Assembly: GCF_024758005.1 (NCBI RefSeq)
Contig: NZ_CP103288.1
Location: 1,488,001-1,552,000 of the forward strand
DNA: 64,000 nt
From: Pseudarthrobacter sp. NS4
GTDB taxonomy: Bacteria; Actinomycetota; Actinomycetes; Actinomycetales; Micrococcaceae
Direction: 5' to 3'
The position numbers and the translations under genes are program-made. Positions 60,964 to 64,000 of the stretch are shown here, piece by piece. Position 1 is the stretch's first letter; every line of letters begins with the position of its first letter. The notes under the pieces were generated by a model, which was given only the letters and a program-made list of their open reading frames with translations, was not told the DNA's origin and searched no databases.

Positions 60964-62337
60964 ATGCCCTTGACGCGGCGAAGCGCCCTGGCTCTGTTCG
61001 GTGCGGGGGCTGTAGCGGCGGGCTTCGGATTGCGAGGGTCCGCTCCCGCCTCGGATTTCAGAAAGACGCTCTACGTCAGCAGCAAGGGCGACGACGGAAA
61101 CTCCGGCAGTGAGGCGTCTCCGTGGTGCTCCCTGGCACGGGTACGGGCGGCCCTGGAGAGCGGAGAAGCAGGGCGCGGGGACGTTGTCCTGCTGCGGCGG
61201 GGAGAAGTTTTCCCGGGCTCGATTGAGATTCCCGCACTGAAAGGCGCTGGCGGCCAGTTCACCCTGGGCGCTTACGGCACCGGTCCCCGGCCCAGGCTCA
61301 GCGGCTACAAGGTCAGCGGCAAGGCCTGGGTTCGGCACGCGGCCAACGTCTGGAAGCTGGATATCCGCGCCAACTCGGGGAAGTACACCGGAAACACTGA
61401 CGAGGCCTCGACAAACGTTGGGTTCCTCCTGATCCCGAACGGATCCGGCGGATACGGGATCAAGGGGCGGAAGCGGTGGAGCCTGGCCGGGCTGGTGGAT
61501 GACTGGGAGTTCTACAGCGACGAAACCTACGTCTACGTCCGGAAGGCCAAGAGCCCCGGGGCGGGCGTTCAGATGGCTGTGCGGGCAAACGCGATCCGGA
61601 CTTCTTCCTACAACATCGTCTCGGGCCTGCACATTGACGGCTACGGGGCGCATGGCGTGGCCAACGTCTCCACTCACCGGGTGCGGATCATTGACAACCT
61701 GATCGAGAACATCGGCGGATCCCAGCTCTACGAAACCACGCGCTATGGCAACGGCGTGGAAGTCTGGATCGGCTCGGCTGAGGTACTCGTTCAAGCCAAC
61801 ACGATCCGACAGACGTACGACGTGGGGGTGACAATGCAGGGAACCATGGAAGGCACGAACAAGTCCTGGGTTGACTGCCGCTTCGTGGGAAACACCATCG
61901 AGAACTGTAACCAGACGTTCGAGGTATGGTCTCGGGGAACACCGGGCGCAGACACCGGCTATATCCGCTGTTCCTTCACCGACAACATCTGCCGGGACGC
62001 GGGAATCTCCTGGGCCGCGAACATCCGGCCGGACCGGGACGGGACAGGATCCCACCTGTTGATCTATGACATGCAGTTGCCGGTCGATATCGAGATCACC
62101 CGCAATAAGTTCCTGGGAGCAAAGGACCACTACGCCTACTGCAGCGGGAACTGGCAGATCCCGGCAGGGGTCAACACCCACCACAATACGATCGCGCTGC
62201 ATTCGGGGAGGAAGATCGCGTATCGGAATCCCGAATCGATTGAACAGTACGAAGCCTGGCGCGCCCGTACCGGCAAGGAAAATGGCTCCAAAACTTCCGT
62301 ACTGCCGGGACGCCGGCCCCAGCGTTTGACGCCCTGA
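60964..62337 (+). CDS. Tat-exported right-handed beta-helix protein
   Basis: A 457-aa protein with a Tat-type signal (LTRRSALALFGAGAVAAGFG) and then a pectate-lyase-like parallel beta-helix. The repeated turns include ASYNIVSGLHIDGY-type and NIVSGLHIDGYGAHGVANVS, VRIIDNLIENIGGSQLYETT and GNTIENCNQTFEVWSRGTPG segments, consistent with right-handed beta-helix repeats. Related folds cut or bind polysaccharides; the substrate is unknown. ATG 60964 begins the signal; longer in-frame versions to 60664 are unlikely. Confidence 0.78.
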   Translation: MPLTRRSALALFGAGAVAAGFGLRGSAPASDFRKTLYVSSKGDDGNSGSEASPWCSLARVRAALESGEAGRGDVVLLRRGEVFPGSIEIPALKGAGGQFTLGAYGTGPRPRLSGYKVSGKAWVRHAANVWKLDIRANSGKYTGNTDEASTNVGFLLIPNGSGGYGIKGRKRWSLAGLVDDWEFYSDETYVYVRKAKSPGAGVQMAVRANAIRTSSYNIVSGLHIDGYGAHGVANVSTHRVRIIDNLIENIGGSQLYETTRYGNGVEVWIGSAEVLVQANTIRQTYDVGVTMQGTMEGTNKSWVDCRFVGNTIENCNQTFEVWSRGTPGADTGYIRCSFTDNICRDAGISWAANIRPDRDGTGSHLLIYDMQLPVDIEITRNKFLGAKDHYAYCSGNWQIPAGVNTHHNTIALHSGRKIAYRNPESIEQYEAWRARTGKENGSKTSVLPGRRPQRLTP

Positions 62338-62358
62338 CGGTCCCAGCCCTGGGGGCGG

Positions 62359-62832
62359 CTAGCTCCGCTGCGGCCCGCGTTCCAGCAGCGGCTGCACGCG
62401 GAAGGGGATGAGTTCCCCCATTGCCAGGGCCGTATCCGTCCGTTCGACGCCGTCGCACGCGAGGATCTTTCCGTTGATGCGGAACAAATCTTCGGCGTCC
62501 AGCGCCACCACGCGCAGCAGCAGGTCCGCGGATCCGGTAAGGCCGTAGCCCTCCAGGATTTCCGGAATGTCAGCCAACTCCTTCGCCAGCCGGGTCAGCT
62601 TCTGCTGCTGGACGTGGACGGAAATGAACGCCATCAGCGGATAACCCAGCGAGGCCGGATTGATGCGCCGCTCAAAGGACAGGAAGACGTGTTTCTTTTC
62701 CAGCTGGGACATCCGTGCCTGCACCGTGTTCCGGGACAGGCCAAGCTTTTGGGCGAGCGCCACCACCGTTCTCCGGGGGTCCTGCGCCAAAGCCGAAAGC
62801 AGGCGGGTGTCAGTGCCATCCAGAGCTTGCAT
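62359..62832 (-). CDS. Lrp/AsnC-family transcriptional regulator
   Basis: A 157-aa regulator. The N-terminal HTH (LSALAQDPRRTVVALAQKLG, then LSRNTVQARMSQLEK) is followed by the RAM ligand-binding domain containing EGYGLTGSADLLLRVVALDA. It is divergent from the 2-oxo acid dehydrogenase gene with 194 bases between. Lrp-type proteins commonly activate branched-chain keto-acid dehydrogenase operons, so this is likely its target. ATG 62832 is used. Confidence 0.9.
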   Translation of the reverse strand: MQALDGTDTRLLSALAQDPRRTVVALAQKLGLSRNTVQARMSQLEKKHVFLSFERRINPASLGYPLMAFISVHVQQQKLTRLAKELADIPEILEGYGLTGSADLLLRVVALDAEDLFRINGKILACDGVERTDTALAMGELIPFRVQPLLERGPQRS

Positions 62833-62914
62833 AATGCGCAACGCTAGCACGGTCCTCAGTCTTCAAACAGAGCATTGTGCTCAACGAATGCCATGGTGGT
62901 TGTACCTCCTGTGC

Positions 62915-62934
62915 ATTGTGAGTAGGGTCACAAT
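62915..62934 (+). promoter_or_regulatory. CRP/GlxR-type palindrome upstream of the dehydrogenase operon
   Basis: ATTGTGA (62915-62921) and TCACAAT (62928-62934) are perfect 7-bp inverted arms around 6 bases, matching TGTGA-N6-TCACA exactly. It is 92 bases upstream of the E1-alpha start codon. A GCATTGTG word also occurs 41 bases earlier (62872-62879). The site could serve a CRP/GlxR regulator or the adjacent Lrp protein. Confidence 0.55.
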
Positions 62935-63026
62935 ATCCGGGGCAACGGCGCCCGGGAGGCCTGCGGAATACGGGACCACAAGTTCCAACGCTGCGGGTCA
63001 ACGACGTGAGAAGGTTGCGGGCTATC

Positions 63027-64000
63027 GTGTCTACAGACGAAGCGGGCCAGGGCGGCGCACAGGCCCAGGGGAGCGCCCAAAGTACCCAGGGAACGGCCCA
63101 TGGGCTGGTCCAGCTGATCACTCCTTCCGGGGAACGGGTCAGCCATCCGGAATTCGATTTCTGGGTCAGGGACATCACCGACGAACAGCTGTGCTCGCTG
63201 TTCGAGGATATGAGCGTCATCCGGCGCATCGACGTGGAGGCTACAGCCCTCCAAAGACAGGGTGAGCTTGCCCTGTGGCCCCCGCTGCTCGGCCAGGAGG
63301 CTGCCCAGATCGGATCGGGCCGGTCCCTGCGCCCCGATGACTTTGTCTTCTCCAGCTACCGGGAAAACGGGGTGGCCTACTGCCGGGGCGTGCACCTGAC
63401 AGATCTGGTCCGCGTCTGGCGCGGCAATGCGTCCGCCGGCTGGGATCCCTACACGGTGAATATGGCAACGCCGCAGATCATCATCGGCGCCCAGACGTTG
63501 CACGCCACCGGTTATGCCATGGGCATCCAGAACGACGGCGCCGATTCCGTGGCTGTCACCTATTTCGGCGACGGCGCAACCAGCGAGGGCGACGTCAACG
63601 AGGCCATGGTGTTTGCCGCCAGCTTCCAGGTTCCGGTGGTGTTTTTCTGTACGAACAACCAATGGGCAATCTCCGAGCCGGTACGGCTCCAGTCGCACAT
63701 CCACCTGGCGGACAGGGCCACCGGCTTCGGAATTCCCAGCATGCGCGTGGATGGCAATGATGTCCTTGCCGTGATGGCTGCGACCCGGGTCGCGCTGGAC
63801 CGGGCACGGCGGGGAGGCGGTCCCACTTTCATCGAAGCCGTCAGCTACCGGATGGGTCCGCACACCACAGCTGACGACCCCACCCGCTACCGTGACCCCA
63901 ACGAGCTCGAGGACTGGGCTGCCAAGGACCCCATCAGCAGGGTGGCGGGCCTCCTGGAGCGGAAGGGACTGCTCACCGAAGAGCTGCAGCAACAGGTTAG
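63027..64000 (+). CDS. 2-oxo acid dehydrogenase E1 alpha (pdhA/bkdA type), 5' part
   Basis: The thiamine-diphosphate E1 alpha subunit of a pyruvate or branched-chain 2-oxo acid dehydrogenase complex, which decarboxylates the keto acid before acyl transfer to E2. The gene continues past the window end. The first 324 residues contain the ThDP motif TYFGDGATSEGDVNEAMVFA through FFCTNNQWAIS, and VSYRMGPHTTADDPTRYRDP, typical of the E1 alpha family. Start GTG 63027 follows GAGAAGG. The adjacent Lrp gene favours a branched-chain complex. Confidence 0.9.
   Translation, partial: MSTDEAGQGGAQAQGSAQSTQGTAHGLVQLITPSGERVSHPEFDFWVRDITDEQLCSLFEDMSVIRRIDVEATALQRQGELALWPPLLGQEAAQIGSGRSLRPDDFVFSSYRENGVAYCRGVHLTDLVRVWRGNASAGWDPYTVNMATPQIIIGAQTLHATGYAMGIQNDGADSVAVTYFGDGATSEGDVNEAMVFAASFQVPVVFFCTNNQWAISEPVRLQSHIHLADRATGFGIPSMRVDGNDVLAVMAATRVALDRARRGGGPTFIEAVSYRMGPHTTADDPTRYRDPNELEDWAAKDPISRVAGLLERKGLLTEELQQQV

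Overview
The window is a 64 kb piece of a high-GC actinobacterial chromosome. Gene content and order (gatCAB, rpsB-tsf-pyrH-frr-cdsA, dusB-dgt-dnaG, a GlyQS-free single-chain glyS, SAM-IV riboswitches before metY and metX, a DUF222/HNH gene) fit a member of the Micrococcaceae, most likely Arthrobacter or Pseudarthrobacter. That placement is inferred from family knowledge, not from a database search. Coding density is high and no integrase, transposase, prophage module or CRISPR array is visible, so this is ordinary chromosome with some accessory metabolic islands.

Layout. 1-0.4 kb: tail of a citrate/metal transporter. 0.5-3.9 kb: gatC-gatA-gatB. 4.1-4.7 kb: a secreted DUF5666 protein bracketed by two related palindromic repeats. 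4.8-10.5 kb: LysR regulator divergent from tdh-kbl-DAO-hutI, a threonine-to-glycine catabolic group with an orphan hutI whose product has Asn at a position where a metal-binding Asp is expected. 10.5-14.2 kb: DeoR regulator with a strong inverted repeat over its promoter, a CPBP membrane protein, a 37-bp tandem repeat and a DUF222/HNH protein. 14.4-18.1 kb: VOC protein, then metY and metX, each behind its own SAM-IV riboswitch. 18.2-24.3 kb: MHS transporter, Zn alcohol dehydrogenase, LysR, mmsB and mmsA (hydroxy-acid/semialdehyde oxidation). 24.3-33.7 kb: SHOCT protein, SGNH hydrolase, carboxylesterase, S4 protein, DMT transporter, glyS, GNAT, DUF1295 protein, hydrolase and YibE/F protein. 33.8-38.2 kb: dusB, dgt, dnaG.

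38.3-38.6 kb holds two identical tRNA-Asn genes in a 195-bp tandem duplication that includes their terminators, followed by a broken FAD monooxygenase gene. 39.7-45.7 kb: small unknowns, Bcr/CflA-type exporter, Holin-X-like membrane protein, CDP-alcohol phosphatidyltransferase, DMT permease, glycosyltransferase. 45.7 kb: a CAT-anticodon tRNA. 46-47.8 kb: acyl-CoA dehydrogenase behind a TetR-like palindrome, and an M23-family protein. 48.2-53.2 kb: rpsB-tsf-pyrH-frr-cdsA plus a DivIVA-repeat protein. 53.3-59.2 kb: a LytS/LytTR two-component system flanked by two paralogous acetate-permease-like systems, each with a small membrane partner. 59.3-62.3 kb: unknown membrane and secreted proteins and a Tat-exported beta-helix protein. 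62.4-64 kb: Lrp/AsnC regulator divergent from the start of a 2-oxo acid dehydrogenase operon, with a perfect TGTGA-N6-TCACA palindrome between them.

No wholly new system was found. The most useful leads are the two-component/acetate-permease module, the set of well-formed operator palindromes (DeoR, TetR-like, CRP/GlxR-like, and one upstream of the MHS transporter), the hutI substitution, the palindromic repeat pair near gatB, and the tRNA-Asn duplication next to a decayed gene.
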